Below are positions 31,191 through 42,468 of a stretch of 64,000 nucleotides of DNA, one piece after another (the stretch's first letter is position 1; each line of letters begins with the position of its first letter). Origin of the DNA: Hyaloperonospora brassicae. Taxonomy: Eukaryota > Oomycota > Peronosporomycetes > Peronosporales > Peronosporaceae. The DNA lies in the NCBI GenBank assembly GCA_947650285.1, contig CANTFL010000226.1, positions 248,001 to 312,000 of the forward strand. Reading direction: 5' to 3'. Position numbers and translations under genes: made by a program. Under the pieces are notes generated by a model. It did no database searches, had not been told where the DNA came from, and worked only from the letters and a program-made list of their open reading frames with translations.

Positions 31191-34100
31191 GACACTCAGG
31201 AGGTGCGGGGTGCCTTACTTGGGTAGAACCAAGTTCTGTCACTTCTCTACCAGGTAGAGCAAAGCAGGGCTTAGCCTCAAAGAGCTTTGTGCCCATCAGC
31301 ACAGAGCGTGGATATAAGCCTGGCTTGTTAGCCGCCGAGGCGAAGGTTAAAGGCTTTGAGAAGCATTGATCGATCCTAATCGACTCCGGAACATCATGCA
31401 ATTATGTTTGACGTCGTTCCCTTGAGGAAAGTCAGCGATACGCTGAGGCGCTCAAAACGCATGAGGGTGATTCAATCATCGTTTAGTGACTGGTAGTCGT
31501 GTCACGGTGGCTAAAGTTCCGTTGAACTTAGGTGTGAAGTTTTTGGACTTTGACAGCATTGAACGCTGTCTTGTCCTCGATTTGGATTCGAGATACGATC
31601 GGATCCTAGGCATGGCCTGGCTTGAACGCCATGGAATATGGATCGATTGGAGTTCTAAGACCTTAGGCGCAACGCGCAATGTTCCTAGTGAAGTTTTGGA
31701 GAGTCATGAACCAACCTTTGCTAGGCAACAAAAGCGCTATTGGCGCGAGCCATTGACGGAAGATGTCAATGTGCTGGACATTGGTATGTCAGAGTTAATT
31801 AACTCCAATATCAATGAGATCCCTATTGAGCGGATCTCTCTCACCGTATGTGAGGAGAGTTATACTCCGTTGAGTGATACTCGTTGTGATACTGAGTCAC
31901 TGCATGCTGCAGGCATGGTTGGTCTAGGGCCGAAAAATCAAAAATGAAATTCCTCTGATGTGAGTGGGGTGGCACGTAAAATCCCACCGAGTGAGGGCGG
32001 CCGAGGTGGCACCTCACCAAATGTCGGTAATGATATTGATGGCGAGATGCCAAAGTGTTCAGGGCCAGACCCAAGTGCTGTACTTGAAGTGGCACGTGAA
32101 AGCCCACCGAGTGAGGGCGGCCGCGATGGCACCTCACTGAGTGTCGGTAATGACATTGTTGGCGAGAAGCCAGAGTGTTCAGGGCTAGGCCCGAATGCTG
32201 TACGTGAAGTGGTACGTGTAAACCCACTAAGTGAAGTGTTCGAGTTACGTAACACTTCACAAGATGTCGTTCGAGACATGAGATCTCGTATAGAGCGTGC
32301 TAAGATGAATAGCAACCACGGGGACCCTTTGGCCCCGGCCTCTACTAGACGTAAGGTTTCTTTGAGGAAACAATTTCAGCGTAGGGTGGCAACTGTTAAG
32401 CGTTCCATGTCTAAGAAGTCACGATGTGATAATAGTAATAATACACTATAGACATTATTCAGTGCCTTGACTGGCCAGATTGATGGCAATGTTAGTCTTG
32501 CGACTCTTCCATCCTTGGATAATCTCTTTGAACTAGACGAAATGTCTGACGGCAAATTTAGCCAAGCCTGACAGGCAGGAGAATTAACCGAATAAGTGGT
32601 CATTTGACCGGATATTGAGTTGAACTCATCCTCGTTATTGGACGAGCCTGTCCTTGAGGACACAAAGGCGGCATTGGATGCCCGTAGTAGATCTTCGATC
32701 TTTAAGGATCTCTTGATCCGTTCTATCCTTTGGTAAATGTATTTCAGGACTTAGTGTGTCACAACCGACCGTACGTCTTACCTCCGGATAGAGGTGTGCG
32801 TCATGAAATTGACTTGGTTCCTGGAACTAAATACTGCGTAACACGGAGGTGGCCTTTACCAAAGGAGCAGTGTGACGTCATTGAAGACTTCTTTCGTGCA
32901 ATGCAAGCGGCAGTATTGGTACGAGAGAGCAAATCGACCCATTCCACACCGACCTTCTGTGTCAAAAAGCTCAATGGGAAGTGGCGCATTGTTCATGCTT
33001 ACAATTAGCTTAATGCGGCCACCATCCCGGCTCAGACACCAATTCCGAGGAAGGATGTTCTTCAGAACAATATGGTGAAATGTACAATGTTTAGTGCGCT
33101 CGACTTAGTCGATGTTTATTACCAGCTTCTCATGCGAGAAAGTGATATTCCGTTGACAGCGGTCAGCACTAAAAGCGGTATGATCTGGGAGTGGCTCGTC
33201 ATGCCGTAAGGGTTAAATTATACCCCGGCTACATTCAATCGTCTTGTGACACAATTGTTCAGACCTCACCGAGGATGTGCGCAGACATACTTTGATGACA
33301 TCTTTGTCCATAGTCGTGCTTTAAACGGTCGGTCAGATGTGGATAATCACATTGAACATTTAAGAGCAGTGCTCGAGTGCATGCGCACGAACAAGTTGCA
33401 TGCCAACGCATCGATATGCATCTCGGGTGCAGAAGAGATTCTCTTTTAAGGGTGCTTTATTGGTAAGCGAAGCCTTAGAGCGGATCCTGCTAAGGTGAAA
33501 GCCATAGTTGATTGGCCGGTTCCAAAGAACCAGAAGGACTTACGTAAGTGGCTTGGCCTTGCCAAATATTTGCACAAGTACAGTGCGAATTACGCAGATA
33601 TGGCTCGGCCATACTACAATCTCCTTATAAAGGATGTGGAATGGTGCTGGACTAGCACCGAGCATGATGCTTTTCAAGCAGTAAAGGAGGGTCTCCGTCA
33701 TGCGCCAATCTTGGCTTTGCCCGATCCTGATCGATCTTTCAGTGTCGTCTGTGACGCATCTGACTTTGCATAGGCAATGCTCTGTTACAGACAGATTCTG
33801 ATGGGTGGGAACGCGTCATTGCGCTCGAGCTCCCGCAGCTAAAGGCATCTGAGAAGAACTATCCAGTTCATGACAAAGAGCTACTTGCAATGAAGTATGC
33901 TTTAGTCAAATTCAGAGTTCATCTGCTTGGCTTTAAGACGTTTGTGATCTTTACAGATCATGCGTCACTACGCGCCGTGACTCAGTCGCCTCACCTCTCT
34001 CAGACAATGGCTTGTTGGCTCTCATCCGTATATGCTGAGTACAACTTCGAGGTGAAGTATAAGCCAGGCAAGCAGAATGCTTTGGCTGATGCGTTGTCAC

Positions 34101-35900
34101 GCAGGCCTGACTATGAGCTTGCTCATGTTACCACTGTCGTCGTCGGTCACTGACCTAATCCGTACGGCATATGCCAAGGATGAACATTGTGTAGCTCTGC
34201 TACGTGCTCTAGGGAGCGACGAGTTCAAGGACTCGGACATAGAATTGTCGGCACGATTACGTGCGAGGCTACATCGATACTCCATCGATCAAGACCTGTT
34301 GTGCTATAGCACGGATGTTGATGATACCCCTCGCATCGTTGTCCCTCATGATGAGGAGTTGAAGTATCGGATCCTCTATGAGGCACATGATACTTCGTTG
34401 AGTGGTCATCTCGTTCGTGAGAAGCCCAATGGATCAGTTGGCCAATACTATTGGTGGCCCAAACTTTACAAATGGGTCAGCACCTATGTGAGTAAGTGTG
34501 AAACGTGTCAACGGGTAAAACCCTCAGCTAACGCGGTAGCGCCGCTGGATAGTTTGCCTGTACCCAAAGGGTGTTGGGATTCCATCAGTATGGATTTCCA
34601 GTTTGATTTACCGAAAGATTCGTATGGGAACACGGGTATTGTGGTATTTTTTACCGTTTGAGAAATATGGCTCGTTTAGCGGTGGTGCCGTATTCGATCG
34701 ATGGTGAAGGTACAGCTATGCTGTTTATCGATCGTGTGTTTGGACAACATGGTTTGACGTTGGCAATTATCTCTGATATAGACTCTGGATTTACCGGAAA
34801 GTTTTGGAAGTCCATCTTCAAAGTGCTCGGCACACGATTGGACATGTCCACCGCGGATAATGCGCAGAAAGATGAATAAACTGAGCGCGTGAATCGCATC
34901 ATCTGTGACATCTTGCGCATGTTTGCGCTGATACGCCGAAGCGGTGGAGTGCGATGCTCCCTGTCTTTGGGTTTGCGTTAAAAACGCCGTGCATGCCTCC
35001 ACCGGCTACACACCCTATATGTGTATGGTATTACCCACCCTCGCGTTCCGTTACCGCTACCACTACGTGGTTCATGGCTTGGTGGGGGAGGGTTTGCCTA
35101 TCGGCTTGCTGATATCATCCCTGATACTGTTCAAACACAGGAAATCGAGTTTCTCGCAACGCGATCGAATATCATACGACATGCGCGTATCGCGCTGGCT
35201 AATTGCAAAAACATGCAGAAGGAACAAGCTGATGCTAAAGGCAGAGGGTTTATTGAAAGTTGTGAGGTCGGAGACCAAGTTCTACTCAATGCCAAGAACT
35301 TACCGACAAATGCAGTGTCTGCTGTCTCTAAGACAAAGTTGCGTCTGCGCTTCATTGGACCATTCACGGTCGTCGCTAAGAAAAGACTTGCGTATACGCT
35401 CAACCTTCCGCGCAAACTACGCACATACCCTGTGTTCTACGTTGGATTGCTTAAGCCGTACCGGGATCTGTCCCACGTGAATTTGGAGGCGCTAACACCG
35501 AGTAGGTTGACCTTGCCATCGATTGCTCAATCCGTATCAGGACTTCAAGCTGAGCCTCCATCCGGGCTTGGCCCAACTTTATTTCCCGGACACGAGCTGA
35601 ATCCAACTCCAACAACTCAATACGGGCTCTCATTGCGTCAAGCACACTCTGGGTCTTACCCAATGTCTCACGGAGACCACTCAGCTCGAAAATCACCTTC
35701 TCATGCTCCTCCTTCGGTATACCGAACATTTCCGACGCTGCTCGATGAGCAAGGAAACCGCCAGTTCCATGTGGAGCGACTCCTATAACGACGTCGTCGT
35801 CAGGATCAATTTCAGTATCTGGTAAAGTGGCGAGGGTATTCGGAGTCGGAAAACTTATGATAGTTTGAGACACCCCTTCGGCAGGATTTCCCATACGCCT
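31190..35900 (+). pseudogene. pol: E3 pol remnant
   Basis: Protease 31370-31780 (Asp-Ser-Gly-Thr-Ser variant at the catalytic site), linker 31780-32700, RT 32730-33450 with Tyr-Phe-Asp-Asp near 33290, RNase H 33700-34130, integrase zinc module 34390-34520 and core 34580-34890, post-integrase and chromodomain 35021-35900. It shares with E1 a TGA before protease (31367-31369) and a TAG in RT (33006-33008). It also has many private stops, for example at 34660 and 34877. Confidence 0.85.
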
Positions 35901-36782
35901 TGGATGTGTTTGAACATCGCGGCAAGGGTCCTCCTGTGACCAAAGACGCTTCTCACCAATAGTGGTGGAATCAGGTGGGTAGTTGGGCACCGCTTGACCA
36001 ACACTCACATCAGCCGGCACATCCGGAGCATAGCGTGTGAGAGTTCGCAACTGGCTGATGGCCTTAAGCTTGGCGTAGTCATACCAAAGCTCTCGTTCTA
36101 GACGAACATCTGCCACATCGGCACTTGCTCTAAGAGCTGACACGCTGCTGAGGTGTCGTTTCCGATGCACCTTGAAGACAAACGCGTTGTCGTCTTCCTC
36201 CTGTGATTTGCCTGCAAATAGGAGGATGGTTATACCTTTTATCGGTGGTACCGGTTCACCCTGTGCTTGCGTGTCAAGTCGCAACTTATATTGACTTTAG
36301 GTCGTCAGATAAAGTTCCAGGTACTTCTCGCGAAGTGCCTGTCGACTTGTAGCATCATCAGGAGACGCAGGCCCACCGCCAATGGCCCACGTTGCCAATG
36401 AACGGCCTGTCGTTTGGCATATACGTTCTTCAACACTAAGCGAAGTGAACACATATCCACGGCGACTCTCAAGGGTTGCAGCAAGTTTCTTACGGCGCCG
36501 GGCGCTCTCTTCTTGTTGGATTGCCAACTGCTGTTGCTCATCGATCGAATTGTAGATGATCGCATCGCTCACGTTGGGTGTATGATGCTGCGCCGATGGC
36601 GCGTTGACACCGCCACGCTCGGCAAATAGATCTTGTACAGTATGAGGCGGTGCCTCTTGCACCGGTGAGTCGGACAGTGTCCTCTCTTCACCATTGACAT
36701 TGGTATCACTACCATAGTCCACCTCCACATTGATGCCGAGATAATTAAAGACAATGGATGACTCGTCGGGTGGCTTTGCCAT
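35451..36782 (-). CDS. Antisense ORF of E3 (coiled-coil protein, one stop)
   Basis: Minus strand; ATG at 36782 in the same ACACCATGG context as E1. It reads about 443 codons to 35451 with a single in-frame TAA at 36297-36299. Unlike E1 and E6 it is in frame across the Ala-Asp-Val-Ala-Asp-Val-Arg-Leu-Glu-Arg segment, so it shows the ancestral reading. It ends in a Leu/Glu-rich coiled coil (about 35700-35520) that overlaps the E3 pol tail antiparallel. Function unknown. Confidence 0.6.
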
Positions 36783-36890
36783 GGTGTTTCGTGTCTTGCA
36801 CACCGTGAGGTTGAAGCGCACACACACCGTCCTCCTCGAGGAAATAATTCGATTGACGTTTTGTGGTAATGTCAGTCTAGTGGGGTGGAG

Positions 36891-37099
36891 TGCACCGGGG
36901 TTACACGGCGGTTGGTTACCGACAAAACAGGCGTGGTCCACATTGAGGATGAGACCCCAACAAAGATGATATGAAAACACAGTAACAGCTGTTGAGGGCT
37001 GACGTGTGTCAGCCACCTAATACAAGACCTATAAGACGGTACTAATTGAAGCATTAGTGCCTACATTATTTGCGTTAATCTAAGTTTTTTGAGGTAAAT
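36891..37099 (+). repeat. E3 3' LTR, truncated
   Basis: TGCACCGGGGTTACACGGCG start and following blocks match the first ~210 bp of the family-1 LTR. The match ends exactly where the left terminal inverted repeat of the next element starts (37100). Confidence 0.75.
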
Positions 37100-37381
37100 G
37101 TTAACCACCCCCAGTTTTTCGTTAACCACCCTCACACACATATATAAATATTACCGTAATATATGTACTTTCCATGTATTTGATTACGCTTCGGGATGAT
37201 AATGGCGCCAAAGAAGAGCGAGTCGTTGTGAGGCAAGTCGTTTAACTTAGGAAGGTGACCGATCTCACCGAAAGTTGTCATGCCGATCAACGAGGCTCCA
37301 CCTGACCAGTCTGTATACGCACCAACCTATTCCAATTGATTGGACTATTGGATGAAGATGAACAGAAGGCGAGCCATTCAA

Positions 37382-38390
37382 TTAACCGCAATATAACATC
37401 TCAGCCATGCTCTTGTGACCCAACAGGGCCTGCGCTCCAGCTGAAACGAACATGAGACACCTGATCGTCTCCCATAGATGTAAAGCTTGTTGCTTGACAC
37501 GGTTATCGCCCCCATCTGAATCGACAACACCAGCAATATGAGTTAGATTCATCACTGTATCCGTGAGTGGAAAAGTACTCAACAAGAACATGGTTGATGG
37601 CGGTCTTCAACGATTGAGCATATGTTTCCATATAAACAACTTTCTTGCCGCTAGTGACGGATCTTGTAGCGCTCAGTAAGCCATCCTCGTTGATGCCGGT
37701 GATCACTGCTGTCACGTTGATTGTAACGGGGCACACCCTTGCGTAACTTAACGCAAGGGTTTTGGGTGCCCCGACGGACGTACACGTGGCAAGCGAGGAA
37801 GCGTAGGTAGGGTAAAAGTAGAACTGTTATATTAATATAATTAAGTCTTTTGACCTTATCTCTCTGTTTAACTTAGCTTAACTTTACTAATATAACTGGA
37901 TGTATGGTGACGTCTCGTCACCACTCATTGCGCGCGTCTTGCGGCGATTGGTGGGTTGATATCATCACGATATCAACCAATGAACAGACCCCTTTTGGTC
38001 GACCCTTCAATATCACCGCTTTGGTGATATTGTTTAAAGAATATCCATCTTTATATTCTTTATTGTCACTGTTTCTTTAAAGTGACAATTTCATGTAACG
38101 GGCTGCCCCGTTACATTGATCGGCTGAGACCAGTCACCTGGCTGCATTGTGCACAATGACGAGAAGGAGTGGGCGTTGATCTCCATTTGAATCGAAACGG
38201 AGTTAATTGTAGTGCCCAGCGGATGCAAACTGCCTATTCGGGAAGACCCTATCGAGGTAAGCTCAGTCTGGCTCTTGTCAGACGCCACGTCGAGCCACTA
38301 CCATCACCAAATCACACGTTAGTCTGGTTAGTCAATTCAACAGGTATTACGACGATAAATGTACCCCTTGATAGACCTTTGCGGCTGGCT
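37382..38390 (-). pseudogene. Unrecognised coding remnant inside the TIR element, split by an LTR
   Basis: On the minus strand an open frame (38288-38121) is interrupted by the solo LTR and resumes in the same frame at 37721 (LTR plus one duplication is 399 bp, divisible by three). It continues to about 37560, where a frameshift moves it into the frame ending at 37382. The joined segments read as ordinary globular protein without low complexity. I recognise no family; it may be the transposase or a cargo gene of the TIR element. Confidence 0.5.
37722..38115 (-). mobile_element. Solo family-2 LTR with 5-bp TSD
   Basis: 394 bp, the reverse complement of the E5/E8 LTR, TGTAACGGGG...CCCCGTTACA. 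It is flanked by TTGAT at 37717-37721 and 38116-38120. The complete duplication and absence of internal sequence show LTR-LTR recombination after insertion. Confidence 0.93.
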
Positions 38391-38749
38391 TAAGATCATT
38401 TTCAAATATAGTATTGTTGGGTGCCTTTGTCACAGTGCCCATGCAGGATAATCGCTACAAGCCCAACCTGTTCCAGACCCGTTCGTATAAAAGTCTCATT
38501 TGGCCGGGCCATTACCCAGATAAATGACGTAGCTGAATAATAAATTACCACGCGTCGCCGACAATAAGACAAGCATCGATTGTCCAGATTTAGTATTTTA
38601 TGATCCGTAAATGAGATTGTAAATTGCTTCTGAGACAGACAATTTTCTCGATCCTACCGATCAGAAGGCGTAAATCGAGTAAGTTACGGTAATATTTAGG
38701 GGTGGGCGGTGGTCAACGAAAGCCTGTGGGGTGGTTAACGTTACACCTG

Positions 38750-39976
38750 TTCTTTCTAAATACATTACAAACAGTCTCTTTGCCATGAACGCCTCGTAGC
38801 TCTGGCCAAACAACCTCTGCACGTCGCGCTGGACATCTTCCAGCCCGTGGCAAAGAGCCTCTCGTACATGTCCACGAGCACTTTGCCGATCACATCGCGC
38901 GAGTGGCTCCACTTGTAAATGAGCTGGTCCAGCACACGCGCGTCCGAGTGCTGGCTCGTGAACGCCGTGCCCAGGATCTCGATACGCATCCGCGTGAGCT
39001 CTTCAATGATCGACGGGTTGTTGCAGTACCACCAGCAGCCATACAGATGCAGGTTCCGGAACTTGTTGGCCGCCACGGTCACTTCGTGCTGGTTCACGCG
39101 CGAGAGAAACGTGGCCAGAAACTTTACCTTGGGGAAGTTACGGCACAACTTGATCAAAATGTCCACATTGCTCGGCTTCACGCCGTCGCCGGCCACACCA
39201 TAGCGAGCATTGATCGGGCGCACGCTGTCAAACTTTAGCGCAATCGGCAGCTTCTTCTCTTCAGCCAGCGGCAGCAGCACTTGGAGCAGCAATTCCGCAC
39301 CATCAGGCAGCTCATTTGTACCAGCAGAAGCAGACGGACTCTCCTCCGGGTACTCGAAGGAAATGGGCACGCTAGCCATGAAGTACTCGGGCTTTATAAT
39401 GTCGATCCACTTCTCCAGAAGCAAACGCACACCCGCGAGCGTATGCGGTTGCTTGAACACGTCCAGCGTCGGGCTGATGGACGCCCAATCGCCAAGCAGG
39501 ACCTGGTCTACCCGCAGAGCCGAACGGAAGTATTTGCGCGACCATGCAGGCGGCGGCGTGGTTGTGGCTGGATTAACCAGCCAGTGTCGGGCCTCCTCCG
39601 GTTCAAACGGGATGTTAGTCATCACTGCGTACTTGAGACCAGCTAGGCGGAACACCGTGTCCACGAACTCCTCGGCATCCTGCTGCTTGAACCATTCCTG
39701 GATAGCAGACAGGTCGCGTCTCGCCACAAGGTGGTCCAGACCCAACAAGTGCAGCGTCGTCAGTACTCCACGGCAAGCCTCCGACACAGGAGAGCGGTCC
39801 ACGAACAGGTGCTGCCAGACGAGACCAGCCTGCTCGCGGCCTTCCGCTACTCCCAGCGAACCCACAGCTTCGACCTCAATTCTCTCCGCTCGACACTGCC
39901 ATCGACTCGAACAACGTCCATCGTCCTTCGTACGTTCCTTCCGCCTCCCCACACGCGTGGACAAAGGTGTGTCCAC
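38750..39976 (-). pseudogene. Uronate (glucuronate) isomerase-like, both ends damaged
   Basis: About 39850-38840 codes a long, clearly conserved core of the uronate-isomerase family (amidohydrolase superfamily, UxaC-like), with Phe-Val-Asp-Arg-Ser-Pro-Val-Ser-Glu-Ala, a Gly-Cys-Trp-Trp motif and Gln-His-Ser-Asp-Ala-Arg. The enzyme interconverts hexuronates such as glucuronate and fructuronate. The N-terminal barrel strand with the metal-binding His-X-His is not found: upstream of about 39850 the translation becomes Arg-rich non-homologous sequence. Near 38840 the frame shifts; the expected end (Glu-Asp-Val-Gln-Arg-Asp-Val then a Leu-Phe-Gly motif) continues in the next frame to the TIR element. 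Either a recent pseudogene, or a gene with a missed 5' exon plus a sequencing error. Confidence 0.7.
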
Positions 39977-41779
39977 GTGCCTGGGCCACTACGGCGGCGC
40001 CACTAACTGCTCGGATCGTTGGTACTAGCACCGACCGCTGCATTGTCATGGTCATCGAAGAGCCATGCAAAACACACCATCAGCTTGTGGCGATGGACTA
40101 TCGCACTACGTGATGTCATCGAATGACCACACGACGGAACTACGCACGAGGAAGCGACCGCTGCTGCCAGAAGAAGGAGCATTGTATCCCACGTGCTCTT
40201 TGGGCGACCAAATCTTGCGTTGTGGAGCACTGAGGGACACTATGGTCGCACTGGACGTTTACAAGGTGAGGGTCTTGCTCGATTGCAGAACTGGGCCTGC
40301 ATCCTGTCAAGACAAGCCATACGCACTCCCTGTCATTCTAATGGTACGGGCCCACATGTGCATTAATTGGCAGGCCAAGCTGCGTTGCTGAGGGATATTG
40401 ATACGAGGGAGTGCTCCAGGATTCGCCTTTGGCAGCCGACCTCAAGCTTAACGGGGATCTGCGTCAGCGGCACTTACCGCGAGAATAAACTGATGAATGT
40501 CTACGCACGACAACCGCTTACAACGGATGGCACCAGCGGCATATGGGCGGGTATCGGTAACACGCGGCAAAGCGCCATCGTTCGGGCGCAAGAGAGTAGT
40601 GGAAACAGTGATTGCCTCGAGTGATCAACACTGACGATCAGTGGACAGCGACCGACTACCAGAACGCTTAGACAGCGCCACGATCAAGCGGTACTGTCTT
40701 TGATGCGTATTCGCTGATCCGCGGATTACATGGAGTGTACCCGGCACCGTCGCGAACTCAACGTCCTGCTGGCAATCTGGTGGCGACCATTCGTCTGTTG
40801 AACGCTTCAGATCGTGCGCTATCTTAGGCTCTAGAAAGGGCACGATGCACTGGCACGAGGTGTGCTTGATGAGCTGTCGCGTCCAGCTGCTGCCAGGAAC
40901 GATGTGGGCACACGACGACGACCTAAGAAGGACCGGGTCTGAGTCATCTATGGTATGTCAGTGCAGCAACTGGACCGACCTTTCGACAGATGAGGACGCG
41001 ACTGCGGTCGTCGCAAGAAACAATGCTGCCAAGGGTGAAGCACACGGAAAAGAACACAAGTGCTGGACATGCCCACGCGCGCAGGCCTGTTGGCAGACCC
41101 TATCTGCCGCATGTACGAGTGGATGTGGGAGGTAGTTTGAGCGCTCTAACGGCTTTAGTTACACATATAGTGCATGCGGGCAAGTGCTGGGGCTGTGCAA
41201 GATGCAAGTAAAATACGTATTCTGCGAAATTAACACGATGATGTCGGTCGGGGCACCATCAAAAACTATGCGTCACACGCATACTCAATAAGTACACGGC
41301 CATTGTTAGATGAAGCAGCATGGTATCTCGCCATCGTCCGCAATGGTGCCTCGCTAACGTCTACAACGGTGTCGGAGTCCGTGTGAGTGTCTCTCGTGGC
41401 GAATGCTAAAAGCACAAGCCCAGTCAAAACATTAGCCATCGTTAGTTGTCAATGCTGAAACAAGAAGTCATCAGATACAAAGATGATAAATACAACTCAT
41501 GCAAAGTACGTACAGTCGTTGCTCAGTAGGCCTGGATAGTTGTAGACCTACCACTCCTATAGACCACCTCCCTCTAGCTTGTGCGAATTCTTTTGTTATG
41601 CTGTCAATAACCCCTTATCCAGGTTGTGAACGGAGTGGCCTGCTTTACCCAACAAATGTTCGTACTTGTACCGCGGTTGATAGAATACCTGTCTTCTGCA
41701 CCCTCAGCATCGGTGGCAATGCTTCGGGCAGCCCGAACAAAGTCCTTTGATGAGACCTTTTCCGCAGCAAGTTTAAGCA
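39977..41779. other. No gene supported
   Basis: Several 60-110 codon frames on both strands (for example 40065-40391, plus) with no domain, signal peptide or conserved composition. Possibly old host sequence upstream of the damaged isomerase. Confidence 0.45.
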
Positions 41780-42205
41780 TCAGGTCGAACTTTGTGTCTT
41801 TGAAACATCAATCGCCCTGAGAGCTGATTCGTGCGATGAGCTATACTTGTGGATACTGAGACGTCCAGGCTGACGCGCCTTTAAAATCGCATTCAGAGCT
41901 TTAGGCGATATTTCGCCTCGGCCAATTTCTCCAAAGTTGGTACTCGTTGACGAAAACAGTGCTTTCAAACTGTCGTCCAGCAAGGCCCCTTCTAACTTAA
42001 TCGATCTTTCTTCACCCCCATCGTGTGCAAGAAGGCCAAACCCGTCAGCGCCCCGAAGGTTCCCGGAAGTTGTTGGAGTGAGTGCGTCCGGGTCCAGGTC
42101 CGACGTCGTCCCCTTGGTCGACTGTTCAGCGACTGGCGCCGACAGCGCGCCACCGCCAGCAGACATGACGAGCGCGAGCGTGAGGAGACGGAAGATCTTG
42201 ACCAT
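41780..42205 (-). CDS. Candidate secreted RXLR-like effector (variant motif)
   Basis: 141 residues from the Met at 42205. Residues 1-22 form a typical signal peptide (Lys, Arg, then Leu/Ala/Val/Met-rich, with small residues at about 20-22). A Ser/Thr/Asp/Pro-rich linker follows, then Gly-Asn-Leu-Arg at 48-51 in place of Arg-X-Leu-Arg, and Gly-Glu-Glu-Arg at 64-67, the dEER position. A helical C-terminal part runs from 68 to 141. Signal peptide, then xxLR, then EER is the layout of oomycete translocated effectors, and downy mildews often carry degenerate RXLR. The longer open frame upstream is translation of the minisatellite, so I start at 42205. The host target is unknown, and secretion and translocation are inference. 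Confidence 0.6.
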   Translation of the reverse strand: MVKIFRLLTLALVMSAGGGALSAPVAEQSTKGTTSDLDPDALTPTTSGNLRGADGFGLLAHDGGEERSIKLEGALLDDSLKALFSSTSTNFGEIGRGEISPKALNAILKARQPGRLSIHKYSSSHESALRAIDVSKTQSST

Positions 42206-42247
42206 TGTGGCGGGAGGAGTGTCAGTCAGTATGACAGGAGCTTTGAC

Positions 42248-42468
42248 GAGGAGGTGGCGCTGGCGAGGAGGTGGTGCTGGCGAGGAGGTGGCGCTGGCGA
42301 GGAGGTGGCGCTGGCGACGAGGTGGTGCTGGCGAGGAGGTGGTGCTGGCGAGGAGGTGGTGCTGGCGAGGAGGTGGCGCTGGCGAGGAGGTGGCGCTGGC
42401 GGGGAGGTGGCGCTGGCGAGGAGGTGGTGCTGGCGAGGAGGTGGCGCTGGCGAGGAGGTGGCGCTGGC
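42248..42468. repeat. 17-bp minisatellite, 13 units
   Basis: Thirteen head-to-tail copies of GAGGAGGTGGCGCTGGC. Units differ at position 11 (C or T), and two units have one other change. It lies 43-263 bp upstream of the effector candidate start, in its likely promoter or 5' leader. Confidence 0.97.

Larger units (their letters stand above)
30117..37099 (+). mobile_element. E3: decayed Gypsy family-1 element, 3' LTR truncated
   Basis: gag, pol and chromodomain on plus, antisense ORF on minus, and a partial 3' LTR (36891-37099) that stops where the TIR element begins. Domain order is identical to E1. Decay is intermediate between E1 and E2. Confidence 0.85.
37100..38739. mobile_element. TIR-bounded DNA element of unknown superfamily, with nested solo LTR
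   Basis: The left end (37100-37160) and the reverse complement of the right end (38684-38739) align over about 55-60 bp: GTTAACCACCCC, TTTCGTT(A/G)ACCACC and TAAATATTACCGTAA all recur in the same order. The 1.64-kb interior holds a minus-strand coding remnant and a solo LTR. No transposase motif is recognised and no certain target duplication is seen. The right end abuts the 3' end of the uronate-isomerase-like gene. Confidence 0.65.

Noticed and set aside
40065..40391. Plus-strand ORF opposite the isomerase 5' flank
   Set aside because: No domain, and not clearly longer than chance.
42248..42468. CRISPR-like array
   Set aside because: Head-to-tail 17-bp units without spacers in a eukaryotic context: a minisatellite.
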